NCBI GenBank assembly: GCA_943138885.2
Contig: OW964567.2
Location: 34,562,154-34,626,153 of the forward strand
Direction: 5' to 3'
DNA from: Tholera decimalis
Lineage: Eukaryota > Arthropoda > Insecta > Lepidoptera > Noctuidae
DNA: 64,000 nt
The position numbers and the translations under genes are program-made. The notes under the pieces were generated by a model, which saw only the letters and a program-made list of their open reading frames with translations, was not told the DNA's origin and searched no databases. Below are positions 10,401-22,400 of the stretch, in pieces (within the stretch, counting starts at the first letter, position 1; each line of letters starts with the position of its first letter).

Positions 10401-13400
10401 GGTTTTGTAATCCTATGTCTACATGTGTGGAACTTATTAGAAATTTCAATACATTGATACCAGAGACCGAATCTTTCAAATTAAGAAGAACTAAGAGAAT
10501 TATCGTGTTATTGCCAAGTCACGTGGAAAGTTATTAACCCTCGTAGTGCTGTGACAGGTATGTTATGATTGGCATTCAAGAAACATGAAACCGAGAATTT
10601 GGTATCAATTTTTTGAGTCACTTATTTTGAGCTGAAACTGTGCATAGAGTCTCTATACCAGATGTTTTCTTCAACCCTTGTGGATTGTTGTTTCCGTTAC
10701 ACGTTGTATAATGTTAAATAAAATATCACAGTTTAGACCTACGTAACTTAAGTAAACAAAGTTTCACTCATTTTCCAAAAATAAGCGATTGAGAGTTTGA
10801 TAAAACACCAAATGTGTAACACCATAGTAAAAGCTCTTATAGTATTATCGTAAGCATCTAAATAAATAGATTCTCAGTAACGTTGTCTACTGTGTATTTT
10901 CAGGCTCAGACATCGGCGGTTCAACTCGTATGCCCGCGTTCTTCTGCGGGCTGTACGCCCTAAACCCGACCTCCGGATATACCAGCTTGAAAGGTACGTA
11001 AAGCCTCTACTAAACGGGGCCAGACAGGGCCATTAGCTTTAGTTGCGAGAATGTTCTAACAAAACTATCGCGGCCACGGAAGGCAAGGGCAACTGGAGGA
11101 GCAGGGTGAGTTTTTAGTCAGTAGAAGTCTGACACTCCCTTCCGCTCCAAGTAAGAGTCATTTGATGACATTCCCACCCAGAAAAAAAAGAGCCACTATT
11201 AAGATAAATGCCATGAATTAGAAGAGCCAAGATTCTTGTCCAAAAAGAACCACCTGAATTTGTGAACATTATTCCTAGATTCGGGAATCTGAAGTTGACT
11301 CTACGATGATTTTTCATTAAACTACTTTTGGGAGATTACTCACCACAAAGCGATGCAGAGTTGTTTTAAGTAAATGTTAAGCGACAAAACACTTGTCTTA
11401 ATTAATAATTGATCTATTTTAGACATGTATTTTAAAATTTCAATGTATGACGCAAGATGGTAAAGCAGACCATTGAAATCTTAGAAATTTGCGAGAAAGC
11501 GCTAAATGGCTATGGCTCTTAAAGAAGAAAGGTCTTTGGATAACAACTACAGTCAAGGGCGGATCCAGGGGGGGGTTTTTAAACATTGTTACTAGATAAT
11601 ACTCCAGTTTCTGTCGTTGTAAACGAATATCGGCAGTGGATGGCCAAGTGGCAGCGGAGTCAGGAAATACATATTATAACTTCTTGTGACTTGACCACGG
11701 TTATGTGACCCCCCCTGGCACCAAAACTGGATCCGCCCTTGACTACAGTGTCGTTTAGCTCTCAAACTCGTGTTGTGTTTACCGCCTAATATTGTACACT
11801 TGATTAAACTACTTCTGCATGTCTTTATTACTCTGTATTAGTGTTACAATTTAGTTTAAAAGCGTCAATGGCCTAATGACTAAGGTTTGTCTGAATCTTG
11901 TTAACCCCTACAACAAGCTAAACATGTGTCTGGCGTGGGTTCACGGCAATAATGTAATGGATGGGATTCTAACTCGTGACCTCTCGATTACAAGTCTGAC
12001 ACCTCAGCCATTAGTCTATTGATGCTTTAAATCAAAGGTGAATGCCAATTTTCGGCTCGAATCATGTAACATCCGACAGACTTTCTAAATTAATGATAAT
12101 TCATTATATAAAATAGTAAGAATTATACAGTATAAAATAAAATCTGTAGAAGGACACCGTTTAAAAGTAATTTTAAATAGTTATTCAATTTATCAACACG
12201 TTTTCTATCTACAATTTCAATTAGAAATGTTGCCAATACCAAAATAAAATAATATCGATACGAAATTGCACTTGCAAATCGATTACATTAATATCATTAT
12301 GAACCTACGTAAGTGAATTTATTACTTACAAAAGTCATAACTCGTAATTCTTATAATAATGAATAATGTTCTGTAATATTTTACAATAATTTAAAATAAT
12401 TCAATTCAATTATCGATACAGTTTAGAATAGTTATATAGTGCTGGTAACACTTAATCTTGTAGTTGTCACTGACAATTGTCAAAAGTTTTACTTCTCCCG
12501 CGTTTTATGACGAGCAGCGTGTTTTTTAAGTTTTGTGTTGTTTATTGCTGTATTACCGGACCCCGATTTCTATATTACTAACGACTACCGTGGCTGTTGA
12601 AACTGAATTCAGTATTCATTATTCGATCATTTAATAGTTTATTTCATGTTATCGTTAAAATTAGAAGTATTAGGTGGTCAATTTCAAAGAACTACATATA
12701 ACTTTTTTTGGTGTACTTCTTATAGAAAACAAATTACACAGTGAAATTCTATAATTATTTTCCTTTTTTATGATATATAGTTCATCTTTGTCGGTTCTGG
12801 CCGAGTCTTGAAGGAAACATTGGCATTCTCCTTTATGACCATTATCATAAACTCAATTTGTCGCTTTGGTCAAGTTGATGTACCTAATTATAATAAGTGT
12901 AGATAGATATCTATCTATCTACACTAATTATAATTAGGTATCTAGATAGAATATACTTTATTGTACATCAAAAATTTAAATACTTGTAATTAACAATATT
13001 GCTTAAACTATGGTTACAATCAACTTTTTTTATTTTTTTTATTGATAATAGGTTCGCGTTTGACCACCACCTCACCTGATAGTAAGTGATGCTGTGGTCG
13101 AAGATGGAGCACGCTTACCTAAAAGTAACCTATTCACTCTTGACTTAAAGACCCTGATCCAAAAATCTTATTCTTCAAACCATCAGAAATTATGGCAAGA
13201 AACCTGTTCATCCTCTTTCCTCTTCAGGCTCTGCCCTTCGCACCGGTAAAGAGAAGACGATGGCTTCCATCGGCTTCGTGAGCCGTCACTGTTCCGACCT
13301 CATACCGCTCACTAAGATCGTTGTGGACGCTGACAAGGCTAAGGAATTAAACTTGGATAGACCCGTGGATGTAAAAGTAAGTATTCTTAGCCAGTATACC

Positions 13401-16400
13401 ATCATCTGCTTTGCCTTTTTAGGGTTGCGTAGCCGAAAGGCAAAAAACGGTACCCTTATAGTTTCGTCATGTCTGTCTGTCTGTCCGTCCGTCCGTCCGT
13501 CCGTATGTCACAGCTATTTTATTCCAAAACTATTAGGACTATACACATGAAACTTGGTAGGTTGATGTATTCTGTGAACCGCTATCCGATTTAAAAAAAA
13601 TATTTAAAATTAAGGGGGGCTCCTCATACATGGAACTGAAACTGAAAATATTTTGTTTTTCATGACACCTATGCGTGTGTGGTATCTATAGACAGGTCTT
13701 TAAAAATGACATTGAGGTTTCTAAAACTACTTTTTCATAAAGTGAACCGTTTAAAAAATATACGCTTCCAAAGTGATAAAATGTGTGTCACCCCTTTAAC
13801 TTCTATAATAATGGAGTGACAAATCTAAAAAAAAAAATAAACGCTGTAGATCTTAATGTAAACCTCCAACGAAAATTGGTTTAAACGATTTCGGGTCAGC
13901 AGTTTTAGAGATAAGAGGGCGAGTCTGACTCGCACTTGGCCATTTTTTTCTAATTATGTCGGGGTCGGAAGCGACTGTCTGTCTGACCCATTGACATATA
14001 TATTACTGCGTAAGGACTGGGCGGACCGCATGTTATAATGACGCCTCGAACTTGGTCCCAAAGTGGTCTTCCCTTTATCGAAGTGAAGCAGAACGCGATC
14101 GGCTATCTTCGGGAGCGGTCGTAAGTTTTACAAGCAAAAATGCCGAGTTGTATCGTGAAGAGTTGCGTGAAATACGACAAAAAGCACAATAAAAAAAATG
14201 ATAACATCTCTTATCACCGGTAAGTTAAAAATATGTAATTAAATCAACTTCTAATATTATTTAAAATAATTTTCTTTTTTATTTGTCTCAACCTTTGGCC
14301 AAGACGACGCGAAGCCGCATAAACGTGCGACATAACTTTGCAGTGGCGCGCGTTGTAGCCGATGAAATGAAAAGATTTAATAATATACTATAAGACTAAA
14401 TTAGGTACAAAATTTATTTTTATTGTTTGTTAAAAACAATTTTAAATGTATTTTTATGTACAACAAATATAAATTTCGAATTTTTTATTTATTTCTTTGT
14501 ACCTCGAAAAATACCACACCCCGCTCTTACAAGATTACGTCTAGGAGCAGACCACGCCGATTGACATCTTAGTTATAATAGATGGCGTTAGTGTGTTTTG
14601 TAGGGCGACCGCTTCCGTCAAAAATGTTCTGACGACCGTATCTTTACTATTTAAATCAATGGTCTGACCTCTACAAACCAGTTACCTGGGTAGCACGATA
14701 CTAGTGTCAGATTTTCGGGCGTCTGAGTACCCTTAACGACTGTCAATGATATATTAATGACAGTCGGGAGCATAGCTTGACGTGCTTTCTCAGTACCGGA
14801 TTCAAGGCAAGGAAAAATGTCGTAATGTTAGGATGGTCACCCACCCCCGTAGTGGCCTCGGCAAGCGTTGCTTAACCTTGAACATTGACTTGTGTCGTTT
14901 TTTTTTTATTATTATTTAGGCACGAGCTCCTCTAGAGACCAGTACGAATTGTATTGACTTTAAAATAGATGTTGACCTATGAGTTTGTTTCGTTATTTCT
15001 GCTCAGGGTAGTCGGCTAGGAAACACCGTCTTCATCTAGTTTAAATTGACCAAAAATTTGAGGTTTGTTAAGAATTTTCATTAATTCATAAGTGTCCAGG
15101 TTTGGGTTCCAGCGTTATCTTCAATGTTCCGCGTAAAGTATATAACATGCACTGTAACAAAAGCAAACTCTCAAACCCTTTAGAACATTATGATGATCAG
15201 TTATTTTAAAGACTTTAGTTTCTTTGATTAAACTTCCATTTTTAGGGTTCCGTAGTCAACAAGGAACCCTTATAGTTTCGCCATGTCCGTCTGTCTGTCC
15301 GTCTGTCCGCGGTTTAGCTCAAAAACTATTGGTACTAGACAGTTGTACTTTGGCATGAGTATACACGTTAATGGCGCCAAAAAGTGGTAAAATAAAATTA
15401 AAAAAAAACAATTATTTAGGGTACCTCCCATACATGTAAAGTGGGATGATAATTTTTTTATTTCGTTCTTCCCATAGTGTGGGATATCGATGGATAGGTC
15501 TTTCAAAAATATTAGGGGTTTGGTAAGACCGTATTTTGATTAAGTAAACCGTTCGTGACTTATCAAGCTTTAAAGTACCAGTTTTCGTTAGAACGGTTAT
15601 AGTTAGAAATTCAAATGTCACGGCAGTAGTACCTATACATAACGAAATTTAAAGGAAAACTATCACACATAAGTGGGCTTTACAAGTTTACGAGTAATAA
15701 TCGACCAATTGTATTTGACTCGAAAATTTCGAACAACTCTATAGAAATGTCGATAGATGGCGCTAAGCGCCAGTTGTATCGTGCTAGCTTCTTGTGACGA
15801 TTGAGTAGTGTAGCTCTGTGTACGTATTTAAATTCAAAACACCGGCTATGACAAGTTATATACAAATCTCTAAAAAAAAATTGAAACTTTCCGTGCAAAA
15901 TTGTCAGATCAGGTGAGGATTTGTATAGGAAGTCAAATTAGTTAGGTAGTCATGTTTGGCTTTTAGTTAGAGCATGATACGAAACGATCAGTCAGCGAAT
16001 ACGACAGGCACTTGGCTGTTATAAAACTACGGAACCCTACACTGCGCGTGACCCGACACGCACTTGACCAGTTTTTTCTATAAATTTATTGAATATCAGA
16101 ATTTGTCTAAAATTGCGTTTTAAAAAGTTATTACATACTTTGATTTACGATCCATTTTGGTTGGTTTTGTCTGCACAGCGACAGTGTGCCTGTGATTTGA
16201 GTAGTAAATTTATAAAGATATTACCTATGAATAAAAATGGAAAAATCGATTCAGTAAATGATTCTGAACAAACTAATTTCAGAATGTGCATTAATTAAGT
16301 ATGTTACCTATTGTATAATCGATAAATTCACAATGCAAAACGTATTAAAAAAATTGTTTCCGTGGAAAGAGTGAAGGCAGACAACACAGTTCGTACGTAA

Positions 16401-19400
16401 CAATCCACGCTCGTTGGCGATTGGTCCGATGTCACAAATTCACGCCTATGGTATTAAAAGTGTTATGTTTAACCCATTTAACTGCATATGTAAATATAAT
16501 TTATCTGCACATTTCAGCAACTGAAGTACTATTACGTGGAGACGGCTCAGGACCTGCGCGTGAGTCCCATCGCTGCAGACATGCGCGCTGCAATGAACAG
16601 GTAAGAGATACATCATAGTCTTTTATAAACAGTTGCCAAGTGTAGGAAGAATAGGGAATGGGATGTAGTCGCCTCCTGCGTAGCAGTCATGCTAGCGAAG
16701 GAGGAGGCTGAACGTATGAGGGAGAGACAACTCTCTTCCTCACTCCCCAGCCGCCGCAGGAGACGCCCCGGGCGTCGGAGATCGATCTCCGGCCACCGTA
16801 GACGCGGGCCTGTGGACGGCGAGCAGGGGTAGCTCACCGTCCGGTAAGGACCAGGCCCGGGTAGATGGTACATCATGTTCCGCTCGAGACTCAAAGAGTC
16901 GTCAGCACTAGAAGGGGCCCCATAGGGCTATTGCTAACGAGATGCCGCGGCACCGGAACTTAAGGGCAGCTGTAAGGAACAGGATTGGTTTTTAGTCAGT
17001 AGAAGTCTAACACTCCCTCCGCTCCACCCGGAGCGGGAGGAGTCATTTCATATTTTTCCCACCGTAAATAAAGTATAGGCAGGATGTGGCCGTAATGTGG
17101 CAAATCTATACATCATCTATCTGCTTAACTATGTTGGGACCGGCTTTCTGTCTAATAGGATGCAGGTGAGTTATAGTGTTTTTAACCTTTGGTGGAACAC
17201 AGTGGCGGTACCTTCATATAAGCCCAAAAGCCTGGCATGCCTTACTAAAAAATGCTCGATAGAGAATCAATGTCAAACCCGAACTATTTAAAAGTTCGCG
17301 CGCTTAATTCTTATCAAAATAACACAATGTATCTACTGCCTGCTACACTACTACACATCGCGATTGTTCGCGCGCAGAGTTTCGCATTTGTAGCATCTAA
17401 TGATCTACATATTGCTATCTCGCTTACACGCACCGGCTTTTACCGGGCTTTCAAATACTATATCTGTCACTTTCGCACTTATAGCGATGTGCCGTATAAC
17501 GAGTTAGGCCTTGTGCATAGAACAAATCGATCACTATGGCAGATTTAAGCAGGGCTTTTGGTATGAAGTTGCATGCGTATGCGTGACCTTGTCAGCTTGC
17601 CAACTCTGCAGTGTTGCCGTTTTAGCCACACGTTGAAAGATCTTGGAGATTTTTAACGAGTTTGGAAACTTTTTTAACATTAAGCAACAATAAAAACTAG
17701 CGACTTTTAAAATAACGAAATTAAATACAGTCAAAACCGTTTACAACAACATCATTTAGAACAACATACCGGTTATATAGACCAAAATCATAGGTACAAA
17801 ATACTTTGTACCTTGAAAACATCACCGGTTATTACGACTATCGGTTTTTACAACCAAATATGAGTGGTCCCTTGGATGTTGTTATAACAGATTTTGACTG
17901 TATTCAAGCAATATCTTAAAAATAAAAAAAAATTTAGCTAGATTTTTCATATACCTGGCGACTTTTTTTGCTTAAATGACAACACTGAGTAGTTCCCGAC
18001 ATCCGAGAGTGCAACTAACTTCAGTTTCATTTGCTTAAGTGGGAAAAGGTTTTGTTGTTAAAGTTTTTTGTTTGTTTTCTAAGATTTCCTCAGTGATACA
18101 ATTGTTTTGGTGATTTACCTACAACAATGGAGGTAATTGTACCTTGTGAGGATTTAAAATGCGTTCAAGTTTTGATTGGCGAAGATAAGGTAAAATCTTT
18201 AAACTTTGCTCAGAAAAAACAGTTAATTTCTTCATTAAAACCGACGCCTAATCTGTGTATTTCTCAGACTAGTAAATCGCATAAACGAAAATTTAATAGA
18301 TCAGTGTATAAAACTAGTTGTAACATGTTGCAAAATAACTCGGCTCCTCGTTTGAGACGCAACGTACGCTGTGCAAAAACGGCTTTTTGTAAAAGTAATT
18401 GATAACATTAATACCGAAATTACTGACCGATATTCTGAAATTTATAAATTAAAGTTTTTCCAACTGCTCAACAACAAAAAATTTGACAATTATCACTCAC
18501 ATTTTCCTACAGAGGAATTAGATTCATTATTTGACATTTATGCAAACTATTTCGACAAACAAACATTAAAAAGCCAATTGATTTGCTTGTATTCTAGTCC
18601 TGATCTGAAAGATCGTAATGTTTTCGAATTAATTGATTTCATTCATGAGAATAACCTCGAAGATGCCTTTCCCGAGCTGTTAAAGTTAGCGTATCTTGTT
18701 GTAACTATTCCGGCTACAAGTTCTTCCGCGGAACGTGCTTTTTCGTCTCCTAAACGTATCCATACCTATCTGAGAAATACACAAGGTCAAGAGCGTCTTT
18801 CCGAATTATCAATGATAGCTATTGAAAAACAGTTGTTGGTAGAATTAAAACGATCACCAACATTTTACTCTGATGTAATTAAATCATTTCTTAAGAAAGA
18901 TAGACGATTCCAATTAGAATATAAATAATTTATTTAAATTCCTTATTACATTCTATCTAGCTATTTTTTAACTTTCGTTTTGTAACTTTTTGTTTTGTTT
19001 TTTTTTTGTCTGTAACCTGGGTCCTGTTACGAAGGAAGCAACTACTTACCATAACTTTGTTCCCTCAAGCAATGAAGCAAACCAAACGGCTTTTTTCAAA
19101 GCCACCGGAGGTATGCAATTGCTGATATGTTTATTATATTCAATCTAGCACTAGCATGCCTTCAGTGTGCTTTGGTTACCTCATTCACCGCACGACAAGC
19201 AAGAGTGAAATTGAAGAAAGAAGAGGAAAGAAGAAGATGGATGAATTCACTTTTAATTTATTGTACCTAACCAGTAGTTTATGATTATGAGAAAATTGCG
19301 ATGATACATACGTAGGTACCTACATACTCAGTCGAAAACTGAACTTTCTTTTTTTGAAATCGGTTAAAATTTTATTGGGCTTGCGTTATTTTGAAACCCT

Positions 19401-22400
19401 AGGCACGCCACTGGTGGAACATGGACCCGCGCAATCCCGTTTTCCTGTCGGAACGCGGATCCACGCGATACTTTGCATTTTTCTACAACGTGTAATTTAA
19501 AGGGTATATACATACCAAGTGCACAGCTTCTTTGGATGATATCAAACGATATGGCAAGGGTTTTGTAATCCTATGTCAACACGTGTGGAACTTATTAGAA
19601 ATTTCAATACATTGATACCAGAGACCGAAATTTTCAAATTAAGAAGAACGAACAGAATTATCATGTTATTGGCAAGTGACGTGAAAGTTATTGATCCTTT
19701 TAGTGCTGTGACACGTTTGTTATGATTGGTATTCAAGAAATATATGAAACAAATAATTTGGTATCAATTCTTTGAGTCACTTATTTTTAGCTGAAACTGT
19801 GCATAGAGAGAGACTCCATACCAGATGTTGTCTTCAGCACTTTTGGATGGATATGGGGTTTCCGTTACACGTTGTATAGTATTTACATACATATAAGGTT
19901 TAAAATCTTAGAAAAGAGTTGAACGAAGTTAGCTTCTAATTCGGTCAAACCATACATTTTCAATCGTAATTCGTCTGAAATGGTAATTGAAACATTCGAA
20001 ACGCGGAACCGCGCGTGGAAATGCTTCTAAAATTTGCAAAAGAAACTTACCTAAACCTTTCTATAATATTTTACGAAAGTTGACCTATTTATGGTTTTAT
20101 TATGAACATTATATTATGAATCATTTTAATTATTATATTATGAACAACAATATATTGAAGAATATAATAAATCCAGAAAAAAATTATATATAATAACTAT
20201 ATTTGTAATATATGCGTTTTACCAAAGTATAAAAAAAAAATCCGAGTCGTAAGAAATAGCGATTTATAATAAATACACCGCTCATGCTGTTCTAACTAAA
20301 TTATTCTCATATAAAACTTGGATTCGTTATCTTTTATAATATAAAATCAGATAGAAGATACGTTTTCTAATCTTAATGAAATTTAAAGTCAAACTTAATG
20401 TCGCGCGGCCGCGAGATATCTCTATATTTCGCGGCATACAACGGTACCGTAACTGTGCCCGTTGCGGCATACCACAGGTTAATAGAGCGAGTACCTGTCT
20501 GACCTCTAATGGAATGTATGATCTCATCCCTAACTCATGTAACATCTTTGTATACCATGTTTTTATGCAAATAAATAAATAAATAGCCAGGACGTACTTT
20601 CCGAGGCACGGCGGAATGTTGATATTGTTCCGCCAGTCGCTTAGTGAAGTACGTCGAGAAACTTCGACATAAATCTAGAATGTTCGAGACACTAACGCCA
20701 TCTAGCGGCGAGTAGCAGGAATGAGTATATCTAGTCGAGACACTAACGCCATCTAGCGTCGAATAGCGGTACTGTGTACCTCGAGTAGCTTCCTGGAATA
20801 TTCTTGGCAGTATAGGCAGTGAGTCGATTGTATAAGAATGTTCTAGAACTCATAGACCGGGGTATAAATAGATCGCAAAGGAACGCAGAAGTCAGTCTTA
20901 TTAGAAGATACGAGGCGATATAATTGAATCTATACAAGTCAATTTCAGTGCGATTTAAGTGTTAAGTGACAAGTATTGTAGTGTGAATAACTGTGTTCAT
21001 TTTTATTTTGTGGTTATCTAATTAAAGTGTTAATTTTGGTTTAATTGGCGTAAATTATTTCTATCCCGAAGCCCAGCTCGTAACAATATGTTAAGATGAC
21101 CTTGACCTTGAGGATTGGCCCGTCCGGCTGTTATTATTTAGCCAGGACCTATTCATTATACTCTCCATGTGCTAGGTTTAGTAAGGCTCTGAATGGTTAT
21201 AGTGATTAAGTTGATTTCCACCTTGATTCTATTAACAACCAAAAACTTATAATTCTCAGCAATTTTTCTTTTTCGTTGTAATTTTTACTGTTCATAATAT
21301 TGTAACTATATGAAGCAAAGATGTTTTTAATATTTAGTATACAACGTGTAACGGAAGGGGTATATACATACCAAGGGCACGGCTTTTTTGGATGATATCA
21401 AACGATATTGGAAGGGTTTCAACTCAAAATAAAATACACTAAAAATTGATACCAAATTTTCGGTTTCATAAGTTTCTTAAATTGAAATCATAACAATCGT
21501 GTCACCGCACTACGTAGGTCAATAACTTTCCACTTTACTTACTTTTTTACTTTTACTTTACTTACTTTACTTGCAAATATCATGATAAACCTCTTCCGTA
21601 ATTCTGTACGCCTAGTACTGTAGTAGCCTAGCGTAAATGCGGTGTTCTTTTGTCGGCGCGAGAAAGGAGATAGAATTAAAAAACCCTTCCAATATCGTTT
21701 GATATCACCCAAAGAAGCCGTGCCCTTGGTATGTATATACCCGTTCCGTTACACGTTGTATACAACGTGTAATTTAAAGGGTATATACATACCAAATGCA
21801 CGACTTCTTTGGATGACAGCAAACGATGTGGTAAGGGATTTGTAATCCTATGTCTACATGTGTGGAACTTATTAGAAATTTCAATACATTGCCAGAGACC
21901 GAATATCGAGAATTATTGTGTTTTTGGCAAGTGACGTGGAAAGTGTTGACCCTCGTAGTACTGTGATATGTTTGTTATGATTGGTTTTCAAGAAACATAT
22001 GAAAACGATAATTAGGTATCAATGCTTTAAGTCACTTATTTTGAGCTGAAATTGTACCTATGGGATTCTATACCAAATGTTTTCTTCAGCCCTTTTGGAT
22101 AGATATGGGGTTCCTGTTACATGTTGTATAACAACGTGTAATTTAAAGGGTATATACGTACCGAGTGCACGGCTTCTTTGGATGATAACAAACGATATAG
22201 CAAGGGTTTTTTAATCCTATGTCTACATGTGTGGAGCATATTATAAATTTCAATACATTGATACCGGAGACCGAATTTTTCAAATTAAGAAGAACGAAAA
22301 GCATTATCGTGTTATTGGCTAGTGACGTGGAAAGTGATGACCCTCATAGTGATGTGACACGTTTGTTATTACTGGTATTCAAGAAACATATGAAACCAAT

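Larger units (their letters stand above)
17200..19413 (+). mobile_element. hAT transposon, internally deleted, with 8-bp target duplication
   Basis: The element begins CAGTGGCGG and ends CGCCACTG. It is flanked on both sides by GTGGAACA (17192-17199 and 19414-19421), an exact 8-bp duplication. CAGTGGCG termini are typical of hAT elements. The subterminal sequence (AAGCCCAAAAG left, TATTGGGCTTGCG right) is also partly inverted. Inside are two transposase pieces (18127-18402 and 18371-18928). The central catalytic part is missing, so the copy should be immobile on its own. It sits in the FAAH2-like intron 16601-22677. Confidence 0.9.

Noticed and set aside
12892..12945. Regulatory palindrome of TAGATAGATATCTATC
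   Set aside because: It is best explained as a GATA/TATC microsatellite.
13260..13550. ATG frame of 96 codons starting MASIGFVSRHC
   Set aside because: It is the amidase exon read through its GTAAGT donor into a repeat; the true exon ends at 13376.
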